Shown here in pieces: positions 10,231 to 19,270 of a DNA stretch of 64,000 nucleotides. The translations under genes were made by a program, and so were the position numbers. The notes below the pieces were generated by a model that saw only the letters and a list, made by a program, of their open reading frames with translations, searched no databases and was not told where the DNA came from. Source of the stretch: Ascarosepion bandense. Lineage: Eukaryota; Mollusca; Cephalopoda; Sepiida; Sepiidae. The stretch covers positions 2,274,001 to 2,338,000 of the forward strand of contig JBBBDQ010001454.1 of NCBI GenBank assembly GCA_037127315.1, read 5' to 3'. Numbering within the stretch: the stretch's first letter is position 1; each line of letters starts with the position of its first letter.

Positions 10231-10755
10231 TAGATATTTCTTCAAAGAAGACAGTGGAAAATACGAATACTTTCGATACACACGAGAAAAAATATCTTCA
10301 ACTATTTTGTTAATGTTTACACTGCGGTTTTCATTTTGCATTTTGTCTCATTTCTGTTTTATCTTTTTGTAAATTGACTGTTTTGTTTTCTTCAGTCCTG
10401 GCACAAGGCCAAAATAGTACAGTGATGTTTCTCACCAGTATAGCACAATATATTGTTCTGTTCAAGAAAAACATTGTTAGTCTGAAAAGTCTCATCTTTA
10501 GTTGACTGATGTGACCCTGGTTTTTCCGGGTATAGTTGTTAATGCTAATATAGTCTAATTACACATTATGACCAACTAGATCAGAGACTACACAATGGCA
10601 TGTACGATTGTGGATTGACCAGCCATCTCTCTGGAAGAGATTAAATATTGACGAAAGAAATAAAATCAGCTGGATTACTAGTTTCGGGATTGCTTAATAT
10701 TTCTCCGGTCATGATAAATGGCATTAATTATGTGTTAAAAGTAATTTTCTATACG
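10231..10755. other. spacer, nothing recognised
   Basis: AT-rich, with no repeat or ORF that I could support. Confidence 0.4.
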
Positions 10756-10870
10756 CAGATTAGATGTGGCACAAGTATAGGGCACCCAGTGAAGATCGAA
10801 CTCACTACTCAATTGTAATGATTCTAGCGAGACAAGCTTGCTAACCATTACACCACCTCGAGGTGCCCAA
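10756..10870 (-). mobile_element. SINE-B, single copy with intact tRNA-like head
   Basis: On the minus strand the head starts 'gggcacctcgaggtgg' and ends 'gggtgccc', so seven acceptor-stem bases can pair. An A-box-like 'tggtgtaatgg' and a B-box-like 'gagttcgatct' lie in place. The head is about 89 nt, longer than a standard tRNA, so it may descend from a tRNA with a long variable arm. The body after it ('cttgtgccaca', then 'agaaaatta') matches the 360-616 dimer. This is not a functional tRNA gene. Confidence 0.75.
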
Positions 10871-11199
10871 AAAGTATCGGTGGATATGGATGTCTCCTCC
10901 CATCGAGAGCGACGGATGAAGATTCACTATGTTCTAAGGTTTTTACTGAACAACCTGTACAAGTGAATAGTTTTAATGTGTTCAGTTACCTCCGCTCTGA
11001 AATGCACACTCTCTTCATCATAGTGTCACATCTTGTACACATACCATTCGACGCTACAATCACAGGCATTTTTAGGGGTATTTTCCATCTCGTAGCTGCG
11101 TTTTGGCCGTTAGCTTCTATGACAATTTCATTCGCCATTTGCCAAGATTATCCAAGGTTGTTTGAGTCTTTCTTTTCCTAGATTTTTTGTTATCGAAGG

Positions 11200-11335
11200 C
11201 TATATCGTCCAGTCTGCCTATAGCCAAGGTAGATTCATAACTTTTTGAATGGTATTAACAATGTCGGCTGGAATTCGAAATCGATTCTCCAATTTCAAAT
11301 CCAGAGCTGTTATCCGTTATACTGTAACTATAGGG
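11200..11335 (-). mobile_element. SINE-A, degraded 5' part
   Basis: Minus-strand head with 'gttacagtataacgg', a B-box-like segment before 'ttcgaattccagc', and traces of the middle. Strongly diverged from the 11540-11849 copy nearby. Confidence 0.6.
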
Positions 11336-11539
11336 AGATGGTTAATGTTTATTAATTCGGCCTTGGTGTGGTAGATAACCGAACTCCCTACAGTTTACTA
11401 TTTATTCGTTGTCATCATCAGAATTATCATAAGGCTGAAGCTTGTTGGTTGGATTGAGTGGATTAGTGTGGAATAGTGGAATAATAAAATATACATTTGT
11501 CATGTTAAAATAGAAATTTATTAAAAGGAAAGAATAACA

Positions 11540-11849
11540 GCCAGCCAGTTAAGTGCCATACGTGAAACACGCTTGGGCGATCATGTCTCGAAAGAGGCAT
11601 GACTGACCGGGCAGAAGATTATCCCGCAGTAGGTTGCCATTGCTTTCTGCGGTAGACTGGTTGCCGACCAAGGCTATAGAACCCAATCTGTCCTGCTATT
11701 TAACCCATAACTGGAAGGAAGAGACTGATTAATACCTTTCCCAAGGGTATTTGCGAGTGAGTGAATACAATGGATTCAGCTGGAATTCGAACACGGCTCC
11801 CCGGTTTCTCGTTCCGAGCCGATATCCACTGTACCACAACGCACATCCA
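11540..11849 (-). mobile_element. SINE-A, full length with 12-bp target duplication
   Basis: This is the best-preserved SINE-A. On the minus strand it has a tRNA-like head ('gcgttgtggtacagtgg'), a B-box-like 'gtgttcgaattcc', then the body and the 3' segment with 'gatcgcccaagcg' and 'acttaactgg'. It is flanked by perfect copies of 'gaaagaataaca' at 11528-11539 and 11850-11861, the signature of target-primed insertion. The length of 310 bp serves as the family reference here. Confidence 0.9.
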
Positions 11850-11940
11850 GAAAGAATAACAAGAATTCGTAAAAGCTAATGTTCAATGAGAAAGTTAAGA
11901 GTATCAAAAGTTGTAGTAGTAATTTGTTGGAAAGTGTTTA

Positions 11941-12002
11941 TGCGTACGTATGTATGCATGTATGTATGTATGTATGTATGCATGTATGTATGTATGCATG
12001 AG
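11941..12002. repeat. (TATG)n array
   Basis: Imperfect tetranucleotide array with interspersed 'gcatg'. Confidence 0.9.
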
Positions 12003-13525
12003 CGTTTGTTTGGTATGAATGTCTTTGAATGGAGAAGTAAAATGTATCAGCACACGAGAAACAAGGAAAAAGAGGACAATGTGCAACGTGATCTTAATTC
12101 CGGGTCGTGGTTAAAGTTTCTCCATTTACTTTTTAGTGTGTCGTCTCGCTGCTCCTATCTGACTGTCTGGCTGGCCTTTCTTTTGCCTTTTATAATAATT
12201 TAGTTTTTTGTTTTTTTTCACACGGATTGCTAAGTCCTTTTAGTTGTCAGAAAATCATTTTACCATCTACCCGAGAAATCCGGTTTCGACTTTTTCTTTA
12301 AGCACATGATCAATTCTTTTTTCTATCTGGCAAAACCAGGATTTTACACGTCATTGTGAATTTTTGTAAAAGTGATGAAGAAAGTTGCTTTTAATTCTTA
12401 ATTTCCTATCCACCACAATATCACCGGCGCATGCAAGTTTACTACTCCTGGCATTCGAAAGCGCTCACTTTTCTAGTTACTGACTAGACTCGACGTTACT
12501 TAACTTTGATGATAGGGCTGGGACCGGTGTTTCAATGTAAGATATATATATATATATATATATATATAGTAATAATAAATATACATTTTTCTCACCGTTT
12601 AACACAACTCTGAGTTCTTACACAAGGCAACCGTCAAGTGAAGATTAAAACCTGAAAATATTATATTTGTATTCTGCCTAATTTATATTTTTCTATATAT
12701 AAATAATTCCTAAGGAACTTAATACTTTAGAAATTACTTTTACTTTGTTTACATTTTGGATACGAAAATAAATTTAGCATATATGGTTTCGAGGGATCCC
12801 AACAAGAGATGTACGTTTCTTAAAAGTTTAAGCAAAATTTGCTGTGAAAGCTTTCCATGGTTAGACGGTCAAAAGCCTAATAAGATATACATGTAGATTC
12901 CTCTGAAAGGAGATGCGTGTTCGAATTTTGTCGGAATGCAAATGTTTTTATTAAGACTGTCGTATGCACAGGTTGGTAGAAGTACATTTAGACTGTTTCA
13001 AAACAGAGGTCTCTATTCAGATACGAGTATCAAATTAGTTTCCCTAATATTTGACATTCAGAGTAATCCAGCTCTAGTCAGTCATAGCTAGAGAGAATTA
13101 CTATTTAACCTACAGCTGTGAGAAGAGGGGCTTTTCAGGAGTTTTGATGGGCATTATTCCGAAATAAATTCATAATAGAATAGAATTTGAACTATACTTG
13201 CTGACTCCACTTATCCAGCCGATGATCGTTTCGCTTCACGTACATTTTATCTTTAGTTTATAGTTGTATGTACTTATACATATAATATCCATTTGCCATT
13301 ACTGGACTTTGCCTCTCAAAAATCCGCTCAAATGATGCTAGCGGTCAAGGGTCAAGAATGGTACACTTGATGCATTGCTATATTTGAGCCTCGTTCTATT
13401 CCCCTATTGATCAATATGATTTCATTTACACAACCAGACAGAAATCTATCAATAATTGAGTACAAACTTTTTTCAGAGGAGGGAAAATTCTTTTCTGATA
13501 TTTTATTTGATTTAACTTTCGGTAA
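12003..13525. other. spacer with a short (AT)n
   Basis: Contains an AT run at 12541-12569. A weak trace of the SINE-A middle may lie near 13090-13130. No gene or clear element otherwise. Confidence 0.4.
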
Positions 13526-13526
13526 A

Positions 13527-13529
<3 letters not shown>

Positions 13530-13622
<93 letters not shown>
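13530..13622. repeat. (AT)n(GT)n compound microsatellite
   Basis: AT run at about 13530-13576 followed by GT to 13622. The overlapping ORFs on both strands are artefacts of this array. Confidence 0.95.
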
Positions 13623-13624
<2 letters not shown>

Positions 13625-13807
13625 CAGCGATAGAATTTTCATCATGAAAGTCTCTAGGGAGATTAAATTCTTGTTCAATATCGTCTCTATGCATACAACA
13701 CACAAAAATTGTTTTTTTCCAGTAGTTTACTGGTGGAAAGGCATTTTAGGTAAAAATATTTTTGACATAAAGTGCTCAGTATCAAGGTAACGATAGTGCG
13801 ATAATAG

Positions 13808-13900
13808 AATTATTGTGGAGAATTTGTCACTTAGCTGAGCGTAGTTATTTTAGGCATGACAACTTCAATGGTTCGTGAGAGCATTACTGAAATGTCTTCA
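13808..13900 (+). repeat. dispersed repeat family K, diverged copy
   Basis: Shares 'agaatta', 'tgtggaga', 'tttgt', 'acttagctgagc' and 'acttcaa' in order with the plus-oriented copy at 15385-15475. Moderate similarity only. Confidence 0.45.
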
Positions 13901-13915
13901 CTACTCGGGGTCATT

Positions 13916-14038
13916 TTGTGTCTCTCTCTCTCTCTGTCTTTATCTCAGTGTGTCTGTCTCTCTCTCACTCTGTCTTTATCTCATGTGTCTGTCTCTCTTT
14001 CACTCTGTCTTTCTTTCTCCCTGGCTATCTCTCTTTCA

Positions 14039-14110
<72 letters not shown>
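13916..14110. repeat. (CT)n(AT)n(GT)n compound microsatellite
   Basis: Long CT-rich imperfect array with recurring 'tctgtcttt' units, then AT, then GT. Three overlapping Leu-Ser-rich reading frames here are low-complexity artefacts. Confidence 0.95.
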
Positions 14111-14111
<1 letters not shown>

Positions 14112-14281
14112 CAAATGAATAAGTTAGAATTACCTATCGAATTGTTCTTTCGGGTACCAATTGATAGGTGAACACTGGCAGGATGAAGTGTAACACGAAC
14201 TGAGTTTTTGACAGTTTTATCAACACTGATAATTGTTTTTAAAAAAGCAATGAATTCTGTGTTGTTTGTCATGGGATCAGT

Positions 14282-14327
<46 letters not shown>
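14282..14327. repeat. (GATA)n microsatellite
   Basis: About 11 tandem GATA units. Confidence 0.95.
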
Positions 14328-14476
14328 AGACATTATCAAAACTTCTGACCAAGAACACGTCTGTTTACGGAAATCTGGATTTGGGATGCTAAAGCTAACT
14401 TTAATCAGCTAATGAAATTTTTTTTACGCTCTCACAACCCGATTGGGCACTATGGACGAACGGTAATACTTTAAAA

Positions 14477-14712
14477 AAAGTAGCTACTCACGCATCCACA
14501 CATCGTTCATTTAGTAATAAATTAGAACACTCTCAGCTACTGGCGTGTGTTTACATTCTATATAACACCCTAAAGTCCGACTTTTTCTACCGAGCGCCCA
14601 TAGCTCAGAAGTAGAATCGCCGGTCGGTTTTCAATCCTGGCTAGAAGCAATCGGATATCTAACCGTACTGATGAGCTGCGATACAGCTAAACAGATGTGT
14701 CTGCGGATGAAA
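14477..14712 (+). mobile_element. SINE-C, near full length
   Basis: The 5' part ('gctactcacgca', then 'ctggcgtgtgt') leads into a tRNA-like head with 'catagctcagaagtag' (A-box-like) and 'ggttttcaatcctgg' (B-box-like). The body follows with 'gcaatcgg', 'taaccgtactgatgagctg' and 'tgtctgcggatga'. It aligns over its whole length with 57549-57817. The element ends in a poly-A run that grows into a chain of dinucleotide arrays. Confidence 0.8.
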
Positions 14713-14713
14713 A

Positions 14714-14744
<31 letters not shown>

Positions 14745-14746
14745 TT

Positions 14747-14800
<54 letters not shown>

Positions 14801-14810
14801 AGGGAGGGAG
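14709..14810. repeat. A(n)-(AT)n-(GT)n-(GA)n-(GGGA)n chained microsatellite
   Basis: A run at 14710-14722, AT to about 14745, GT to about 14770, GA to about 14794, then a short GGGA array. Neighbouring units mostly differ by one substitution. It starts exactly at the SINE-C 3' tail. Confidence 0.9.
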
Positions 14811-15171
14811 ACAAGGACAGAGATAGAGAGAAATGCAGTACAAATAATTCCTAGGCCCGGATCATTTCGTAAAATAACTAAACATAATAATGATAAAACC
14901 GAGAACTTTATAACTATCCATCTTTAAACTCCTTTTATTGTTTAAATTGCGAGGTGTAAGTGTAAGTTTTATGCTAAGTGTTTTCATTCTCGTGTTTCTC
15001 TAGCTTATGAAACTTTAAAAAAAATCAAACACCTTCACAATAAAAAATAAATATAAATAATTAACCATTCGCAAGCGAGAGAGCTTCCAGAAAAAATCAC
15101 AGTCTCCTTATACATAGGAAAGGGGACCGGCACTCAACAGCAGAAAAAAAGAAAAAATATTTGTTGAATGA

Positions 15172-15242
15172 AGCATCATAACCGTGTTCTCATGAAACTT
15201 TGAAGTCGACATGAACCTGCTGAGTTAAAGTAACAAATTCTT
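15172..15242 (-). repeat. family K, left arm of an inverted pair
   Basis: Contains 'actttgaagtcgacat' and 'aaagtaacaaa', which recur inverted at 15385-15475. The two copies are separated by about 150 bp including an (AT)n run. Confidence 0.65.
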
Positions 15243-15334
15243 TGCACTGAAACTATCAACGCTCAATCTCCACCCCGATATTATTGAGCACTTTGCGACA
15301 AAAACCTGCTTGCTAATGTACGTTTTATCAGTAA

Positions 15335-15338
<4 letters not shown>

Positions 15339-15370
<32 letters not shown>
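15339..15370. repeat. (AT)n microsatellite
   Basis: AT run of about 32 bp lying between the family K arms. Confidence 0.95.
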
Positions 15371-15373
<3 letters not shown>

Positions 15374-15384
15374 TATGTGTGTAG

Positions 15385-15475
15385 AATTAATGTGGAGAGG
15401 TTTGTTACTTAAAGGAGCAGAGTTATGTCGACTTCAAAGTTTTATGAAAGTATCATGATGAAACATTTAAAACGG
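15385..15475 (+). repeat. family K, right arm of an inverted pair
   Basis: Plus-strand block 'tttgttacttaaaggagcag' followed by 'atgtcgacttcaaagttt' matches the inverse of 15172-15242. Confidence 0.65.
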
Positions 15476-16229
15476 CTAGCCACATCGACAAAATAATATT
15501 TCAACTGCAAGATCTAAATATTATTATTATTTGCAAACCAATATTATTTTCGAAATTACATGTCCTTTGAAGAACTGCGGTTTTGATCCACCCAATTTCG
15601 TAAATAATTATATTTCGTAAATAATGATATCGGCTATACAACTACAAAATTGACATGAAGACTCACGATGCATCTCTCAGAACAGAATTCCATTCGATAT
15701 CATTCAAACACACACAGAGATCTACCAAACCCTATCCATAACATACTTGTTGGCAACACAAATATCATAGCTTCATTCACATGCGTAGCAAGGTTAAAAT
15801 AATGGACGTATTATTAATAAAAAATGAAAAACCCAACATTCAATAATACCAACTACAAACCTGCTAACAACATCCTTACCGTGTTCGGTACATAAAACAT
15901 ACACATTACTCTACAAATATACATTCTGTTAAATAAAATCCATCCTGGCTAAAAGTATAACTGAAAGCGCTCTGATAACAAAAACGTTTAGACAGTTATT
16001 ATATAAATTATTGTATATCTTAAAGGGAAAAAGTCTTAAGATCACATGAAAAATTACCGAAAAACAACCATAATACTTTGTCTGTCATTTTTAATGAAAC
16101 CTGCAAGCAAGCACGAAGAAAAATGAATGGTTTATTAAAACAAAACTGCTCTTTACGGAATATCTGAGAGACAACATTCTGTCTTTCATCAGCATGGCTG
16201 ATTCTCACATTCAAGAGAATGACTCGTTT
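15476..16229. other. AT-rich spacer
   Basis: Nothing recognised. The ORF at 16020-16214 shows no family features. Confidence 0.4.
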
Positions 16230-17110
16230 CCTATTCTCAGGTTATTATATTCCGCTCATATGAAGTGGAAAGATTATATTGAATAAATTACTTGGTCTGC
16301 TGATAGGAAAATACATATACGGTATTGTGCTAAACATTTTTTCTCTCCAGAATCTCTTGGATATGTATTTATAATTCTACCATTCGTCCATGCGGTGGTG
16401 AAATATTGCTACCACATATAGCCTGATGCTCCTGCTACATATTCCCAGATTCTTGATAAAATCCAAAGAATCTGCATTGTTACTGTTCCTTACTTTGGCT
16501 GCTGTCACTTTCCCTTCGCCGTAATGTAGCTTCTCTGTATTTTTTCTATAACTATTTTCATATTGATTGTTCCTAGGAACTTACCTCTATTCCTATACTT
16601 TATGAATTTAAGCGCAATACTGTTGTAGTTCAGTGGATATCGGCTCGCAACGAGAAATCGTGGATCTGAGTTCGAATTCCAGTTGAATTCGTTGCATTCA
16701 CTTTCGCGAAAATACCCTTGGGAAATGTATTAATCCGTCTCTTCCCTCCAGTTAAGGGTTAAATAATAGGACAGACTGGGTTCTATATCTCTGGCTGGTA
16801 ACCAGTCTACAGCAGAAAAAAATGGCAACCTATTGTGGGATAATCTTCTGCCCAGTCAGTCGTGTCTCTTTCGAGACACGAGTCATGATCGCCCAAGAAC
16901 GTATGGAACTTAACAGACTGACAACATTAGCGGAAATGTCTCATCATTTTACAGTTGAAATGACTCGTTGTAACCCTAAGTTCTATGCTAATATTTTCTT
17001 CTATCAGACTTCCCTCGTGTAGAACATGTTTCCAGCTTTTTGCCTCTCAGTCAGCTTTGTTCTACCAAAATTCAAATGCAATATCAATCAATAGATTCTT
17101 TCTTCTTAAT
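16230..17110 (+). pseudogene. Jockey/CR1-type LINE C-terminus, split by a SINE-A
   Basis: Plus-strand translation aligns with the C-terminus of the 19451-21157 ORF. Left of the SINE it gives 'MKWKDYIE', 'FFSPESL', 'KYCYHI', 'LDKIQR' and 'FYNYFHIDCS' up to 'YEFKRNT'. Right of the SINE it resumes with 'LAEMSHHFTVEMTRCNPKFY' and ends near 'VLPKFKCNIN'. Only the region after the RT catalytic core remains, with several stops and shifts. The protein alignment on both sides locates the SINE insertion to within a few codons. Confidence 0.75.
16622..16920 (+). mobile_element. SINE-A inserted in a LINE
   Basis: Complete SINE-A with head 'tgttgtagttcagtgg', B-box-like 'gagttcgaattcc', body and the 3' 'gatcgcccaagaacg' segment. 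LINE coding homology stops just before it and resumes just after it. The boundary bases do not give an obvious long target duplication, so that may have decayed. Confidence 0.85.
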
Positions 17111-17189
17111 TTTTGTACTTTTATTGTTATCCCCCTTATTTTTCATCATATTTTCACTTTTTTGTCGTTATTGCCTTGTTTCGGTTGTA

Positions 17190-17216
17190 ATGACACACAC
17201 ACACACACACACACAC
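17190..17216. repeat. (CA)n microsatellite
   Basis: Short CA run that causes a Thr-His-rich ORF. Confidence 0.9.
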
Positions 17217-17226
17217 TATACGCACA

Positions 17227-17300
17227 TATATATACAGAAATATATAATTATTGATGTATAATTGATGTATAATAGATGGATTGCTATTTAAATACCCTAT

Positions 17301-17368
<68 letters not shown>

Positions 17369-17506
17369 TTTTTCTCGGAAATTTTTATAAACCAATCATT
17401 TTTGAAGATCGTTGAATATATATATACAGAAATATATAATTATTGATGTATAATTGATGTATAATAGATGGATTCTCTTCGCTATTTAAATACCCTATAT
17501 ACATAA

Positions 17507-17593
<87 letters not shown>

Positions 17594-17645
17594 ATGTTTT
17601 TTTCTGAAATTTTTATAAACCAATCATTTTTAAAGACCGTTGAAT
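17227..17645 (+). repeat. tandem duplication of a ~190-230 bp unit with internal (AT)n(GT)n
   Basis: Unit 1 (17227-17418) and unit 2 (17419-17645) share 'cagaaatatataattattga', 'taatagatgga', 'tatttaaataccctat', an (AT)n(GT)n array, and 'tttttataaaccaatcattt'. They differ by a 7-base insertion ('ctcttcg'), array length and few substitutions, so the duplication looks recent. Confidence 0.85.
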
Positions 17646-18266
17646 CAAATAACATCTGTGGCAGTAAATGACGAAGAAAACATAGAGAAATGCAATACAT
17701 ATAAAAATAAACAAAGTTATAAAGAATAATAATCTATTGATAATAATATCCGGTAGTTTTAAATTCAAACGTGATATCGCCATTCAGTTCTACTGCAGTA
17801 TGTTATAAGATTTTTGTCTGACTTAAAATGACATTTAATGGCCTTGGCCGACCATTCTGACATTTTTTCTTTGTTTTCTTTTTTTTTTTTTTTTTTTTTT
17901 GTTACTTTAAAAAATCTCATTTTTGGAGTCGATATAATGATCTTGTCTTGTATATGATTTTTCTAATCTTATATAATTTATTTGCAATTATTTTTTTTTG
18001 TTTTTCTAATACCATGTTGTCAATAAGGAGGTACTGTCGGAAACTGGAAAATATCTGATAGACATAAGAGATCTCATAGATTATGAAGATGAAGATATAA
18101 GAACAAAAAACCTTGACATACGATTTTTTTTATTGATCGTAGTGTCCCGACCATCGCAGTGAAAGTGAAAGTGGTAGGAGAATTAGGAAAGACTGTTGTC
18201 AAAGACTGGGCTATAGCACACATTTACACATACACAAACATTCAGAGATACGCACGTTTATATATA
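17646..18266. other. AT-rich spacer with a T run
   Basis: Contains a T-rich run at about 17879-17900. Nothing else identified. Confidence 0.4.
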
Positions 18267-18628
18267 CAGGGTGTCCATAAAGTCCGTTTTCGCTTTAGAA
18301 AATTCTTAACGTTATTACTTTTTGTGATAGAAATAATCTGTAACAAATGTTATAACGTTTAATGTAGCTCGTTTTAAGTATAGTTATTGATACTAATGTG
18401 ATTTCAAGTATTACTGTAAATCAGTTGGCAAATGTTTTCCGTGAGCTGCAAAATCGTATTACCCTTTGTATTGCTATTGATGGAGGACTTGTGGAAACTT
18501 AAGTGAAATTTCTATAAAACCTTCAAAAATAGATTTACTTCTTTCTGATCCTTTTTAGAAATTATTTCTATCGCAAATACAAATAAAGCTATACATTTTT
18601 AAAAGTGCATACGAACTTTGTGGACACC

Positions 18629-18630
<2 letters not shown>
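18267..18630. mobile_element. mariner-like MITE (non-autonomous, TIR-bounded)
   Basis: The left end 'cagggtgtccataaagtccg' follows a TA. The right end is the inverse of 'agggtgtccacaaagttcg'. Internal inverted similarity ('gatagaaataat') extends the TIRs to roughly 80 bp. At about 363 bp it is too short for a transposase. The right end abuts an (ATCT)n array and lacks its final base. Class is inferred from TA flanks and the mariner-type 'cagggtgtcc' terminus. Confidence 0.75.

Positions 18631-18690
<60 letters not shown>
18631..18690. repeat. (ATCT)n microsatellite
   Basis: About 15 perfect units starting directly at the MITE terminus. Confidence 0.95.
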
Positions 18691-18691
<1 letters not shown>

Positions 18692-19262
18692 AAGCCTGGT
18701 CATATGCAGGGGAGATCGGTAAATTGTCGCCATCTTACAGTTATAATTCTTCGCGTGCGCGTTGTTGTTTGTTTTACTTTTTTTTCTGCACAACACCATG
18801 ATGCGGTTCAATCTGCCAGAAATTTGAAAACGACACACTGTATTGCTTGATATTGTCGCTGGAAAATGCTATACGATCATGTCACGGTGATTTGGAAACA
18901 TTTGGATTATACATTATGTAAATATCATGGTGTTAGAAGTGATCCATATTATGCCTACATTCCTCTTCCCACAAGGAATCAGGCTCAACGCAGAGGCCTA
19001 CATCAAATGCCTTGAAGAGATAATGCTGCTCTGGGTCAAGAAAGTTGCTGCTGGAAGACACTGTCTCTGGCGACAGGATTCTGTACCATACCACACAAGC
19101 AAGAGAACCCAGTCATGGCTGTCAGACAATTTATGCGACCATATTACCCCTTACATTTGGCCAACGAACTGCTCAGACTAAAACCGTCTTGATAATTATT
19201 TGTGGTGTGCAGTAAAACGAGAAACAACAGAATTTCTCGTAACAGCAAAGATCAACTGAGGC

Positions 19263-19270
19263 GAGGCATT
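19263..19270. repeat. LINE target-site duplication, left
   Basis: 'gaggcatt' here and 'gaggccatt' at 21239-21247 flank the LINE, differing by one base indel. Removing the LINE and one copy joins the mariner coding frame. Confidence 0.7.

Noticed and set aside
10756..10870. Functional tRNA gene
   Set aside because: The length, the attached SINE body and the relatives at 360-616 show that it is a SINE head.
13352..14171. His/Thr-, Ile/Tyr- and Cys/Val-rich ORFs here and at similar arrays
   Set aside because: They are direct translations of (CA)n, (AT)n, (GT)n and (CT)n runs.
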